From: Anthoceros angustus
Lineage: Eukaryota; Streptophyta; Anthocerotopsida; Anthocerotales; Anthocerotaceae
Direction of reading: 5' to 3'
NCBI GenBank assembly: GCA_010909165.1
Contig: MU008177.1
Span: 558,001-622,000 of the forward strand
Length of the DNA: 64,000 nt
Shown: in pieces, positions 32,775-45,279 of the stretch
How positions within the stretch are numbered: the first letter of the stretch is position 1
How the letters are laid out: every line of letters starts with the position of its first letter
Translations under genes and position numbers: made by a program
Notes under the pieces: generated by a model
Database searches by the model: none
Told to the model about the DNA's origin: nothing
What the model saw: only the letters and a program-made list of their open reading frames with translations

Positions 32775-33997
32775 ACAGCTTCAGCAGAATCTGAACCAGT
32801 TTTGCTTCCCCATTTGTAGATACATATTACTTGGATCAGGATTCTGACAGTTTCGTGTTTCGTTTCTGTCAAGGTGTGCAAAGATTTCTTACCAATTGTT
32901 TGTAGAGTACATTGTAGACAACATTCTTCCTACTTACTTGCAAAGTCCTCTGTGGGCGTAGGTGTATACTAATCGTGTGTGGAAAGACATTGAAATCTGT
33001 GGCCCAAATTGGGTTCATATCTCATTAAAGAGCCAATCAGACAATTGTGTACATTCTGGCACTACGTATACACCTGTGGCACTATATGGGCAGTGCGTCC
33101 TCCGTGTGTCAAAATCATGTAAAAGTCTTAGACCACGAATGAGCATTTCGAGCGTGTAGAGTGGTAGGAAATACCTGCAATGCTACGGAGTTAGAATTCT
33201 GTGTTGCTGAGTGCGACGGTGCGGATTTTGCAGTTCTTGTGGGAGTTGCCTACGGGGTATGGATGATGGTTGATAGGGTTCTGGAAGCTTCTGGCAAGGT
33301 GTAAGGATGTGTAACTGCGATTGTGGTGTGAAATGCAAGTTGGTTAGTGGAGCTTGCCCTCTGTGACAACAGTACTCTGCGCTAGATCGTGGATACCTAT
33401 ATGTATGTGAAGGCTCAGTGTTGGTAGGAGGGGAAACGCGGCGCTGGAAGACGGGGTGGCACAGGTCTAGTTGCAGAGGCGTCAACCTTGCTCCTGAGAA
33501 TTAAAAGGTTTGGTTTTGTTACATCTGCTTTTTAGAATTTCGCCCTTGCCAGGTCCCGGTCTGGCACGTTGTGAAAGCACCCGTCCTCCTGCAGGCAGGT
33601 CTGATATCAGAGGGAGGATGCTGTTCTCTGTCTTAGCCAAGCGGCTGGGCTCAGAACGTGGGTGGAATGCAAGCTTTGCTAGGTTTTTGAGTCGATCCAG
33701 TTCTGTAGCCAGCTGAGGAAATAGATTTGACGGAAAAGGCAGTTTTCTTTGGCAGGGGATGGCTATATGTAGTAGGCAGAATGTATATTATGAGCAAGGA
33801 GAGGTGGATGGCCTCCTTGAGGAGGAAGCCTTGGCAAATCGACGGCACCTCCCATTGGCAGACACAATCAGCCTGTCTGGGTGAGAGCAAGCTCGGGTAA
33901 GATCCCCAGCACCAGCACCAGCGCCTCCTGTGAGGACCACGCAGTGCGACTGTTAAGGCCACATCTTGTCTGTGCTTACATCAGAAATTGCCGTGCA
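32775..33997. other. CLC 3' flank and intergenic
   Basis: No supported gene. Short frames at 33510-33716 and 33183-33485 have no domain. Confidence 0.5.
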
Positions 33998-34430
33998 GGA
34001 AAAAAAGAGCAGACCAGGCTCTGAAGTCGGCGGTGTCGTGAAGGCCAGAGCCAACAGCCAAAGGAGTGCTGCTATCTGAAGCGCAGACAAAGCGCTGTAA
34101 GAGCCAAGAGCTCAAGGTGACAGAGTCAGAGAGTGACATTTCTGACACGGGGAGTGGCCAAAGGAACGAGAGCTCAGCGTAGAGCCTGAAAGATGCACTA
34201 ATTGTAAAGGAGTTGCCTTCCAGAAGACCTCCCGTGCCCAAGAAGCTGCCTCTTGCCGCTCGTGCTGCTTTGGTACTCCTTTCTAGTTGGGCTGGCTATT
34301 TAGTTCAGAGCTTAGTAAAACAGGATTCACAGTTGGAGAGCTACCACTACGCTTCCACTCATCTGAGAGTGCAGAGCCTCCGGTCGAGCAGCTGTGGAGC
34401 TTCTGGTTTGTCTGCGGAATACGCTGCAAT
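33998..34430 (+). pseudogene. Fragment of the SEN1-like helicase gene
   Basis: 33998-34260 is a diverged copy of 41300-41585, the disordered N-terminal exon of the helicase. Shared stretches include aagagcagaccag, aaggagtgctgct, gacagagtcag and agaagctgcctcttg-like text. A TAG interrupts the frame near 34182. 34275-34335 resembles 42550-42612 and about 34360-34410 resembles 41600-41660, so pieces have been shuffled. It lies directly upstream of ATG12. Confidence 0.75.
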
Positions 34431-34439
34431 ATCCAGAGG

Positions 34440-35084
34440 ATGATGGAATCGTCACCTCAGTTGTCTGCTCCTCCAAAAGGTCTCCTTGCTTATTGTTTGA
34501 TTGCTTTTTGTTGTGGCATGGTTTTGAGGTTGTGATTTTCCTCTCAACACCAGACATTTGATGCAGTGGTGGTACTATTTCGCGCTACTGGAGATGCTCC
34601 CATCCTTAAGCAATCCAAATTTAAGGTTTGCATCCATCACCATTTTGCATCTGAGGGTTGAGGAATTTTTTAAACTGCGAGAAATACTGAAAGTTGTTTT
34701 GGTTCCATGGACTAGATTGGAGCTTCTGAGAAGTTTGCGAAGGTTATAGACTTCCTCAGGAAGCAGCTACATCGAGAGACTCTGGTAAGTGAGATAAGTG
34801 ACGTTCTTGCGCAAACAATTTTGTGCCCTTGAACAGTGAATGTAACGTGCTGACTGCTCGCATGTGAAGTTTGTATACGTCAATAGCGCTTTCTCCCCCA
34901 ACCCCGACGAACTTGTCTCAGACTTGTTCGAGGTACGACTTTGAGTTGAAAGGAGTAAGTACTTGCGACTTGAGCCATTGTGACGTGTGCAATGGTCTGA
35001 CGTGTAACTCGTTGGAGAGTGCAGAACTTTGGTATCGATGGGAAATTGGTTATCAATTATGCATGTTCAGTGGCTTGGGGCTGA
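34440..35084 (+). CDS. ATG12: Ubiquitin-like autophagy protein ATG12
   Basis: Five exons in frame: 34440-34479, 34567-34625, 34716-34784, 34870-34932, 35025-35084, giving 96 residues, the usual plant length. The ubiquitin fold is complete: VVVLFRATGDAPILKQSKFK, then KFAKVIDFLRKQL, FVYVNSAFSPNPDELVSDLF, and the terminal NYACSVAWG with the C-terminal Gly that is joined to a lysine of ATG5 by ATG7 (E1-like) and ATG10 (E2-like). The ATG12-ATG5 conjugate helps ATG8 lipidation. Tandem ATGs at 34440 and 34443 are both possible starts. Its last two exons fall in a 1-kb tandem duplication. Confidence 0.96.
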
Positions 35085-36834
35085 TTGAACCGTAAGTGGG
35101 CTACAATCCTTGCTGGTGGCCTTCAGGAATCAAGCAGCGAACTGGATCGGTGACTTGAGAAATGTTTGCGAGCTAGCTTGTTCTGGCAAACGTTCGGGCG
35201 CTTACGTAATCCTTCTTAGCAGGCGCATACATTGCTGCGCAACATGCAGGACGGCTAGGAGGGCGTACTGGAAGGCGTACCCAAGAACCTGAACGGGATT
35301 ATTTTATTTGTAATATTTCATACTATCTTAATTATTAAGCAGGTCAGTATGTTCCAAAACTTATTATTCGGTAGTGTTCACGGACCTAATCCATAACGCC
35401 GGGGCCTTTTTTGGCTCATTTTCTTGCGGATCTCGATTTGTAATTTTCATTGAATCTACATCAAGCTCCTGCGGAATCCAACATGGCAAATAACATAACC
35501 TTCTCCTCTATCGGTTCAAATGGCCTAGGCCAAATGGACACACATTTATAAGAACTTTGTGATTAAGCATCTTGTGCATAGATCGGTACTTAGATGGGGT
35601 GCACAGAGGGAGTGGATGCCCTTGGCGCAAGCGTTCATGTTGGTTGAAAACTTTGGAGCATTCTTTACATTCCACGATTTTCAAACCATTAGCTTCTCCT
35701 CAATTTGTTCATGTGTTGGTTGAAAATTTGGAGCATCCTTTTGGGCTCCATTTTTTGAAGGATCTAGCATGAGGTATGGCTTTTGCATTGGGCTGGAAAT
35801 CTTGGCTTAGTTAACGCGACGTCCTTTGTGCCCTTGAACAGACAGTAACGTGCTGACTGCTCGCATGTGAAGTTTGTATACGTCAATAGCGCTTTCTCCC
35901 CAACCCCGACGAACTTGTCTCAGACTTGTTCGAGGTACGACTTTGAGTTGAAGTAAGTACTTGCGACTTGAGCCATTGTGACGTGTGCAATGGTCTGACG
36001 TGTAACTCGTTGGAGAGTGCAGAACTTTGGTATCGATGGGAAATTGGTTATCAATTATGCATGTTCAGTGGCTTGGGGCTGATTGAACCGTAAGTGGGCT
36101 ACAATCCTTGCTGGTGGCCTTCAGGAATCAAGCAGCGAACTGGATCGGTGACTTGAGAAATGTTTGCGAGCTAGCTTGTTCTGGCAAACGTTCGGGCGCT
36201 TACGTAATCCTTCTTAGCAGGCGCATACATTGCTGCGCAACATGCAGGACGGCTAGGAGGGCGTACTGGAAGGCGTACCCAAGAACCTGAACGGGATTAT
36301 TTTATTTGTAATATTTCATACTATCTTAATTATTAAGCAGGTCAGTATGTTCCAAAACTTATTATTCGGTAGTGTTCACGGACCTAATCCATAACGCCGG
36401 GGCCTTTTTTGGCTCATTTTCTTGCGGATCTCGATTTGTAATTTTCATTGAATCTACATCAAGCTCCTGCGGAATCCAACATGGCAAATAACATAACCTT
36501 CTCCTCTATCGGTTCAAATGGCCTAGGCCAAATGGACACACATTTATAAGAACTTTGTGATTAAGCATCTTGTGCATAGATCGGTACTTAGATGGGGTGC
36601 CTGAAGGGAGTGGATGCCCTTGGCGCAAGCGTTCATGTGTTGGTTGAAAACTTTGGAGCATTCTTCCACATTCCACGATTTTCAAACCATTAGCTTCTCC
36701 TCAATTTGTTCATGTGTTGGTTGAAAATTTGGAGCATCCTTTTGGGCTCCACAGTTTTTCGAAGGATCTAGCATGAGGTATGGCTTTTGCATTGGGCTGG
36801 AAATCTTGGCTTAGTTAACGCGCTGACGTCCTTT
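34821..36834. repeat. 1.0-kb tandem duplication including ATG12 exons 4-5
   Basis: 34821-35824 is repeated at 35825-36834. The two copies are nearly identical. Most differences are indels of 1-6 bp (for example tgaatg/aca after gaacag, and cccccaa/ccccaa). The right copy carries ATG12 exons 4 and 5 with 3' flank but not exons 1-3. Confidence 0.93.
35873..36082 (+). pseudogene. Duplicated ATG12 exons 4 and 5
   Basis: Exon 4 copy at 35873-35934 is one base shorter (a C lost in the ctcccc run), so the frame is broken. Exon 5 copy at 36023-36082 is intact to its TGA. Without exons 1-3 this copy cannot encode ATG12. Confidence 0.9.
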
Positions 36835-37062
36835 ATTGCTTGAGCAAACTTAGCCCACATACACCACATCATGCTGCACATTGTACCCGAAAATTGCACC
36901 CAATGTCCAGTGTTTTCAATATCACAACTTCAAAAACATTTTAAGCCTCCATAGTCAGACTAGTAGGGTTACAAAAATATCAACCTTTTGCACGGACACC
37001 GTGTCCTTGTTGACGTACACCCTATGTAGACACCCTAAACCAGAAGAGACCCGGCTCGGAAT

Positions 37063-37685
37063 TTGAAATGGCAGGCTAGGGCTGTGCAGGATCGAGCTGC
37101 CCGCATAGAGGCTGAGTTGAGAGATACTCCTACCTACAAGGCAAGGGTATGGAATTGGCACAATGGTGATGGGAAGCTCCGCGAGCAGGGTTTGAACGTT
37201 CGGAACGACAAGTTTATAATGGGCTTGAAGGAGAGATTGGGAGGGCCGGATGTGTTCTCTAATAACTTTGGCAAGGTTTGGAATGAGAACCTAGGCTTCG
37301 TATGCCATGGCACAGACACGCTCTCACCCCAGGATTGGAGACATGTCGATGATCTGTTGTACCACATCTATGGAAAACGTCCAAGCAAATGCAACTCTCA
37401 GTGGGTGCCAAAATCCATGGCCTTGGGTCTTCTCGTAAAGAAGGGGTTGGGCAAAGATGTGAAGACGCATTCTTGGGGTTGGCAGGATACTATAGGAAGT
37501 TCATTCCGCGGATGAGCAGGATTGCGCGACCATTGAACAACCTGTTGAAGAAGTTGGTGACTTGGCGTTGGACTGAAGAGGAGGAGTCAGCCTTCAACTC
37601 TTCAAAGGGTAGACTACTCATGAGCTCGCCAATTCTTGGTCATCTAGACTTCAGCAAGTTAGGGATGCCATGCGGAAGCAACTAG
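37063..37685 (+). mobile_element. Ty3/gypsy polymerase fragment
   Basis: 37465-37675 encodes the stretch linking reverse transcriptase and RNase H in Ty3/gypsy elements (FLGLAGYYRKFIPRMSRIARPL, then LTPL-like WRWTEEEESAFN and SSPILGHLDF). A frame switch joins it to an upstream frame at 37063-37515 with no domain I recognise. No LTR was identified. Confidence 0.75.
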
Positions 37686-38100
37686 CATCAAACATACTTA
37701 CTATATTAACATTGAATAATGTTTAGGCTCATAGGTGGGTATTTAAACAATTACGAAGGGTTGTGTCCTTTTGCTAGCCTGCAAGTTAACTAACTACAAT
37801 AATAGCCTATGCCTAGTTGACTTAACCAACATGGTCTGCTTATTTCTAACTCTCCCTCTCATACACGTTGTGTAATCTGAGAGCTCCATATTTAACCAAA
37901 AGGAAATTACTCAAGTTGCAAAAAGCACTGCGTCTTACTATCAACTCTGGCTCGTCTTCCGCAACTCCCAATCGATCTTCTACGCTGAGTCTAAGAAGAC
38001 ACACAGGAACTCACAGAGGAGATCACCGGTTGTGATAAGAGCCGAAGCAAGCCTTTCGACAGTAGTTCTGCAACGCAAATGATGGAACATACAAATGACC

Positions 38101-38854
38101 TCACCAAATGAGAGATTTATCTAGCGTCATGTAGCTACTACAATCTACCAGTCCAAGCCTATCTCTATGAAGACGGTGTTTAAACTTAGACAGGGACTTT
38201 GTCAGCACATCTGCTGTGTTCAAGTCAGTAGAGACATACTCAACCTTGACTAAACCTCTCTCTGTTGCATCACGAATGTAGTGATGCTGAATCTCTATAT
38301 GCTTCGTGCGAACATGAAAGACAAGATTAGCCACCAGAGCAATAGCTGACATATTATCATAGTTAAGTATTGTTGGCCCTTTCTTTTGCACACCCAAGTC
38401 TTCACATAACCTCCGCTCCCACTCAGCCTCCTTGGTGGCTTCTGTAAGAGATTTGTATTCAGACTATGTCGAAGATAGTGAAATGACCGCTTGCTTTCGG
38501 CAAGACCAATTCACAACTACCGAGCCTGCTAGGAAGCAATATGCTGAAATACTTCAACGAGTGTCGGCGTCGGAAGCCCAATTTGTATCAACATAATATG
38601 TTAGCAGAAGGTGCGTTTTCCCATTGGGTTTATAGTAGAGACCATAGTTCTGTATACCCTTTAGATAACGCATGATGCGTTTTAGAGCAACTCAGTGACT
38701 CCATATAGATCTCCTGAAAATGACCATGAAGGAAAGCTGTACACACGTCAAACTGATAGATCTCCAAGTTGAGTTCTACAAAGAACGCAAGGAGCATCCT
38801 AACTGAAACAGCCTTGACTATGGGTGAGTAAACCTTGTCGCCTTGGTAGTCCAC
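38101..38854 (-). mobile_element. Ty1/copia RT and RNase H fragments
   Basis: Minus strand. 38854-38630 resembles the copia reverse transcriptase (YSPIVKAVSVRMLLAFF, then FDVCTAFLHGHFQEIYME). 38397-38101 resembles the copia RNase H end (HVRTKHIEIQHHYIRD, STDLNTADVLTKSL). Intervening sequence is frameshifted. An old, broken insertion. Confidence 0.8.
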
Positions 38855-38928
38855 TCCCTCTTTCTGACTATAACCCTTAGCAACTAATTTTGCCTAATAG
38901 CAAATCTTAAGCTCAACCTCCTGAAACT

Positions 38929-39387
38929 TTGTCCAAGGCAAATAAGTTGACGGAGAAGACAAATGGGCTCATCTACCGGATCCTAAATAAACTAACAGTA
39001 AACTATGCCCATGACTGGGATACCAAGCTGCCATCAGCGTTGTGGGCGTTCAGGACAGTGGAAAAGGTGACCACCCAAAGGACCCCCTATTACCTCACCT
39101 ATGGACACTCCCCCGTTATGCTGGTCGAGTTTGAAGTACCCACCTTTTGGGTCATGATGGAAGGGCGTTTAACGGAGGAGGAAAGTCAATTGGAGCGCCT
39201 CCTAGGGTTTGTTCAACACACGGAGGACCGGGAAGAGGAAAATGCCCTTTCAAGATATCACACACATTTCCTTCCTATGCTAGATGCGCTAGAGATGACT
39301 ATCTGCAACGGAATATGCAAATTTCTTGATAGCACACAGTTCCTCTTTGCTCAGGAAGTCAATAAAAGGATGAAAGGGGGAACTTGA
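38929..39387 (+). mobile_element. Ty3/gypsy integrase fragment
   Basis: Reads WDTKLPSALWAFRTVEKVTT and PYYLTYGHSPVMLVEFEVPT, the C-terminal part of the integrase core of Ty3/gypsy elements. The opposite-strand copia pieces lie just upstream, so the region is nested or rearranged debris. Confidence 0.78.
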
Positions 39388-41064
39388 CTAGGCAGATTTC
39401 GATGTCATGATGAAAAATAACACCAATGACCTATCGATCTCTACATCAGATCTTGGACTTCAAGATTGGCCACTCCCTAGAGGGCTTTGATCACTACCTC
39501 CTCTCCAGGATAGATGCTAGGGAACTCCGAGTGTGCTTGCGTATCGCAATCAAGAAATGTAACCATCGGGGCAACACCCTTGCCAAGTACGCAGACCTCT
39601 CATTATGGCACAATGCTGAGTATAATTGTGCACCAATTAAAAAGTCTTCGAGAAGATGAGATCCATATTTTGTAGGCAATAGAAAAACGCACCTAATTCC
39701 TCCTTGGAATAGATGTTTACATCAAGTTGGATTGTTTAACTTAATTTAGAGAACAGAATTATCTATTACTTAATGTCTTAGAATTAAGTTTTAAGTTTGC
39801 GATTAGAAAACATTCAAACTTCTCATGACACTAGAAAGTAAAAGGCACTCAAATTTCTCATGACACTAGAAAGTGAAAAGCCAAATCAAGAGACAGAAGT
39901 CCGAAGTAGATCAAGCGACTAGACTCAAGGACTAGACGATACAAGTTAGCCAATATGCCTCTTCACTCCGACCCCCGGGTCCCCATTTGTTGTCCCCTCA
40001 TAGATGGTCTCTTTCCATCGTTCTTTCACCTCAATAAATCATCCTTTTCATATGCCTAAATAGAGTGTGCTACATCGCATTGGGTGCTTTGCTAATATAT
40101 ATATGTGTCATGCTCCGGCTATGAGTTTTAAAGTGTGCTATTAAGAAGGGGTCTGGTATTTGAAAAGATCTTCATCTGTTTTAAGATGTACCCAACACTT
40201 TGAGGAGGAAAGGAGCAAAAAGTATCTTTCAAAAATCTCTTATTCCGATAATAGAGACCTAGTCCTACAACAATAGGAAGACGTATGTACTCGGGAGCCT
40301 CCGTGCTAAACTCGTAGGAATTCGGTTCTGGAGGATTTTAAATATAATTTAAATTGATTATATACATTCCAGACTAATTTTATTTTAAAATTTATATTTT
40401 GATATAAATTTTAAAATAAAATTAGTCTGGAATGGAATTGGGTGGTTGCTTAGTGAATTAGACGAAGGCAGGGATAAAAGAGGGACGGGGTAAAAATCGC
40501 ATGAATGATAGCTTGAAATCGAGCTAAGGGAGGGTGGGAGCTCTACATATGTATGTGTACAGGAATGGGGATTATAGCCCGCCCCTTCTAATCCGAAACA
40601 TAACCCGGGCGCCCGTCCACATAAAGCTGTTTGTCGTTCACGTCTGGATGTAAAGGTGGAGTCTATAGATGTAACCTCCCAGGCAGACGAGGCGCTGTTC
40701 CCCCTTCTGAACTCTGTGCACGCAGTCTTTGAGGCAACAGAGTTGCCGCTTCCCCGGCTGCCTTGCCTTGCCGTGCCTGAATGTGCCGGTTATACAGGCC
40801 TGGCGCTTGACAGCCTCCCAGGAGCTGGGCTTGGACGCTTGCCAGCTTTCTCAAGGCTTTTCCCTGCCCGCAAGCTGCGAGTCGAGTCAAGAGCGTGCTC
40901 GTGCATTGCCACCGCACAACACAGTGCTTCCTGACGGCCCAATTGCCTCAACATCAGACGACTTAATGGGCTAATGCCATTGAACGTAAGGCTTTTGCTG
41001 TCAGTTGTCACCAATTTTTTGAATCCTGCACGTCATATCTAGCGGCAGCTCAAAGACGCAGCTC
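39388..41064. other. Intergenic; short tandem repeat and helicase leader
   Basis: A 37-bp tandem repeat with ttctcatgacactagaaagt lies at about 39808-39885. A perfect hairpin is listed separately. 40656-40980 is GC-richer and may be helicase leader sequence. No supported gene. Confidence 0.5.
40365..40434. repeat. Perfect 32-bp inverted repeat with 6-nt loop
   Basis: Arms 40365-40396 and 40403-40434 are exact reverse complements (outer end cattccagactaattttatt). Centre ttttga. AT-rich. Could be a MITE-like insertion or a hairpin RNA source. Confidence 0.9.
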
Positions 41065-44000
41065 ATGGACACCAATTCTGATCATGCTGGTCCAAAGAAA
41101 TTTCGAAGGTTGCGTCGTGTCAGTGAGAACCGCAGATCTGACGAAGAAATGGTTCCACCTGAAGGTCAAGCGGAGGGAGATGTGTTAGACAAAGGTGGTG
41201 GAACATCTGAGGCGGTCTCAGCAGGTTCTCAGCCCCCAGTGAAAGATAGTAAGAATGAAGAGGAGCCCAAGGTGCCCTTGCCCGCGGGCGACGCAGTCGC
41301 AGGGGAAAAAAGGAGCAGACCAGCAGGCTTTGGAGTCGCCAGTGCCCTCCAGGCCAGGAAGGTGAGGGCAACAGCCAAGGGAGTGCTGCTGTCTGAAACG
41401 CCGCCAAAGCGCTGTAGGACCCAAGAGCCCAAGGTGACAGAGTCAGGGAGTGACATTTCCGACACAGTGAGTGGCCAAAGGAGCAACACCTCTAGGGCGC
41501 AGGGCCAGCCACAGGCAGTAACTGCAAAGCAACGGCCGTCCAGGAGGCCTGCGGTGGCTAAAAAGCTGCCTCTTGTTTCGTACACTGCTCCTGATAGTTC
41601 GGTTGAACGCCTCCATCGGGAGGCAACGAGCAGCCAACTGTGGGAAACTCCTGGTGTGTTGCTGGGGACGAGCTTGCCTCCTATTCTTGGATTTCGAATT
41701 CAGTACCTAGTGTTGTCTCCTGGTTTTATTCTGACTCACGCCTTGTTTTCGCTCATGTTAAGGGTGTGTGTTGTGGCCCATGCAGGTGAATCGGAGCTGA
41801 AAAAGGTTCCCAACAGCTTCGATTCGGTGAAAGAGTATATTGAAGTGTTCGAACCATTGCTTTTTGAGGAATGTCGAGCACAGCTGCGTAGCGTCTTCGA
41901 GGAATTGTGTGATTTCAATGGCAAGGATCCCCACATTCGTGTGGTCATCAAGACTGTCAGCCAACGTGAACGGGGTACATCTCTTGATTACTAAATTCTG
42001 TTCATAATCTCCTGTGTTCTGTGCAACTCTTTTGCCGTTCTGCCGTGTGAGTCGTTATCTTTTTCCTAGAAAGGAACTTTTCTTTCCCCAGGTCTGCCAC
42101 GGTTCTCATTCTGCATTGCTTGATGAGTGGCAGGTTGGTATGATGTGACTGTGCTGCCAGTAGATTATGGTGCCAGGCAGCAGCTTGTCTTCAAGGAGGG
42201 CGACATTGCTGTCATTTCTACGCCTAGACCTGGTTCAGGTAGACTCAACTATTTCCATCTATGATGTGATAATAGTTTTCTGTTGAGAGAAAAATGTTGA
42301 TATATGCTTGACCTTTTTGTCGTGTACATTTTCCTTGGTAAGTCATTTCTTTGTTGCTTTGAACAGGGTCCCGGCGACGGGGTCGGCTCAGGGAAGGTGA
42401 AGCCAACAATGTTGAAGCATGTAGAGTGTCTGGAACTGTTCGTAAGTTTGTTCCTGTTGATACGCGGGAACCTCTGGGAGCTATTGTACACTTTTATTCA
42501 AATAATGAGGCACATCTGGGAAGGTACGCAGCTTTCAGAAAATCCACTTTTCCTTGTCGGTTGGCCTGGCTATTCAGTTCAGAGCTCAATGAACCAGGAT
42601 TTACATTTTGGTGTTGCATCTGCAGCTGAGTGCTTACCTTTCATGCTGTTGGCTGTAGTGTTTTGAGGCAACTCCAACAGTCTGACGAGGGCTGGTACTT
42701 GACTCTGCTTGGATCCTTGACAACCACACAAAGGGAGTATACGGCTCTGCACAGAGTTCAGGATCTCCACTCATTGGTCAAGTTTCTTCCTCGCTAACGA
42801 TAGTCTTTTTGGCAATTATATACTGTCCGTTTTGCTTGTTATGTGTTGATCTCGCCTTGCGCATGGGTGTGTTCTGAATACTGACAATCTCATTTCTTGT
42901 TTGCAGATGGTTGAGGCTATCTTGCGGCCTCGCCCTGAGCTTTTCCCGTCACATAATCAACAGAGACCCCCAGCCATGCCAGACTGTTTTACTCCTGCTT
43001 TTTTGCAGCATTTGCAGAACCAGTTCAATGGTCCTCAGCTTGAGGCTATTCAATGGGCCGCAGCTCATACTGCAGCTGGTTTTACTGGGACAGCCAGTAA
43101 TACGGCAAAGCAGGAACCTTGGCCTTTCACTTTGGTTCAGGGCCCACCAGGTACAGGGAAGACACATACCGTTTGGGGAATGCTAAATGTCATTCACCTG
43201 GTGCAGTATCAACGTTATTATGCTGCTCTTGTGCAAAGGCTAGCCCCAGGCAGTGTAATTGCATCTCAGGAACCTTCAACAAGCAATGCAGCTATACGGG
43301 ATTGTGTTTCAGGTTCCATTGAAGAAGTACTCCAAAAGATGGACAAGAGCCTATCTCAAAGTTCTGTAAAGCTTTGTCCCAAACCTCGAATGCTTGTTTG
43401 TGCTCCGTCAAATGCTGCAACAGATGAGCTTCTGTCCCGTGTGCATGATAGAGGATTTATGGATGGGGAGATGAGAATTTATCGACCTGATGTTGCACGC
43501 GTGGGAAGTGATTCCCAGTCACAGGCAGCACAAGCTGTGTCTGTGGAACGACGGACTGAGCACCTTCTCAACAGGAGCCGAGAGGATGTAGTAGGTTGGT
43601 TGCATCAATTGAGAATTAAGGAAATGAGTGTGGCACAGTACATTTCCGGGCTGAAAAGGGATCTTCTTGATATAGTGAAATCTCTGCGTGGACCTGCTAC
43701 AATTGGCATGGATCCAGAAATTCTGGCAGCCAGGGATCAAGCCCGGAATGCACAGACTGCCAAGCTTCAACAACTGGCTGCAGCACTGGAGGAACATGAC
43801 AAAGTTGTCATCGAAACATCACGACTGCAGATTGTAGAAGGCCAACTTCGAGGCGAATCTAAAGACGATGCACGCCGAAAGCTGGAGGCGAGCTTTGCAA
43901 ATGAGGCAGAAATAGTGTTTACAACTGTATCCAGCACTGGACGCCGCCTATTTTCTGAGCTAACACATGGATTTGACATGATTGTTATTGATGAAGCTGC

Positions 44001-45279
44001 ACAGGCAAGTGAAGTTGCTGTGCTGCCACCCCTTACCTTACGCTCTTCTAGGTGTGTGCTTGTTGGTGATCCCCAACAGTTGCCAGCTACGGTCATTAGT
44101 CATGTTGCAAACAACATGCAGTATAGCCGTAGCTTATTTGAACGGTTTCAGAAAGCTGGCTGCCCTGCAACTGTTTTAACTGTGCAGTATCGGATGCACC
44201 CTGAGATTAGGGAGTTCCCATCAGAGCATTTCTACGGAGGTTGTTTGACAGACAGTGACAGCATCAGGGCCTCGCCATCTGAGGTTTATCATTCTGACCC
44301 TTTGCTGAGACCGTATCTGTTCTTCGACATCAACACTGGACGTGAATCCCATGGAGGATCAGTTTCTTATCAGAATACTCTTGAGGCTCAAGTTGTTGTC
44401 CGCCTGTATAATCATCTGCAGCAAGTCCTGAAAATTGCTGGCGTTCCTGAGTCTGCTGTATCCGTAGGCATTATAACACCTTACAAGCAACAGCTGTCTT
44501 GTCTTCAAAAGGAGTTTCAGTCTGTTGTTGGGACACCCGCCAAAAACAAGGGGGTCTACATCAACACAGTGGATGCATTTCAAGGTCAGGAGAGGGATGT
44601 GATCATAATGTCTTGTGTAAGGGCATCTAGCCATGGTGTAGGTTTTGTTGCAGATATAAGACGAATGAATGTGGCTCTCACGCGTGCGCGACGTTCACTT
44701 CTGGTACTACGCCTTTCCTGTTGCCTTGTGCCATTGGGTTTTGTTCTTGTTTCTGCACATGGATGGTGATAAAGATATGATGCTGCTTTCGACATTCGTC
44801 ACCAGTCATGTTGAAGAACTGTGTGAATTCATCCCCCCTGTTGATTGACGTTCACGTGGAATAATCGTGTTGTAAATTATGTTCTGTAATGCAGGAGTTA
44901 CCTGCTGTATTATCTGTAACTCAGAAGGGTATGCCTTGCACTCATCTATACTGCGCTGTGATTCCTTCTGTGTCAGGTTATTGGTAATGCGAATGCACTC
45001 TCACAGTCCGAGGACTGGACTGCACTCATTGAGAATTCCAGATCAAGAGGCTGTTTCATACCTGCTGATTTTTCAGAGATGAATGGTCTTCTTCCTGAGA
45101 GCCAAGTTGGTGGCAGTGGAATCCAAGGCGGTGTTGGACCTCCGGGATATCGTAGGGCATCTGTTCATCCAATGGCGAATGCTAGGTGGGAGACTCAACC
45201 TGGTGGACCTCATGGTACACACACTGATTTCTCGAGTAACCTGGCGGGACCGTCCAGAAGAGGCCGACCGTACAGATGA
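41065..45279 (+). CDS. SEN1-like superfamily 1 RNA/DNA helicase
   Basis: Seven exons in frame: 41065-41653, 41786-41974, 42134-42238, 42367-42523, 42659-42776, 42907-44703, 44977-45279, about 1085 residues. The first 200 residues are charged and disordered. Exons 2-5 form a domain with FEPLLFEECRAQL, typical of the N-terminus of plant SEN1-like helicases. The ATPase core follows: Walker A GPPGTGKT near 465, motif II VIDEAAQASE near 748, then VGDPQQLPATV, VQYRMHPEI and VDAFQGQERDVI. Closest known relatives are Arabidopsis At2g19120/At4g30100. Such Upf1-like helicases unwind RNA or RNA-DNA hybrids in the nucleus. The last exon adds a Gly-rich tail (VGGSGIQGGVGPPGY). Intron 1 is a multiple of three without stop, so it could be retained. 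Confidence 0.92.

Noticed and set aside
35110-36290. 60-residue frames at 35110-35292 and 36108-36290
   Set aside because: Identical because of the tandem duplication; they lie in ATG12 3' flank with no domain.
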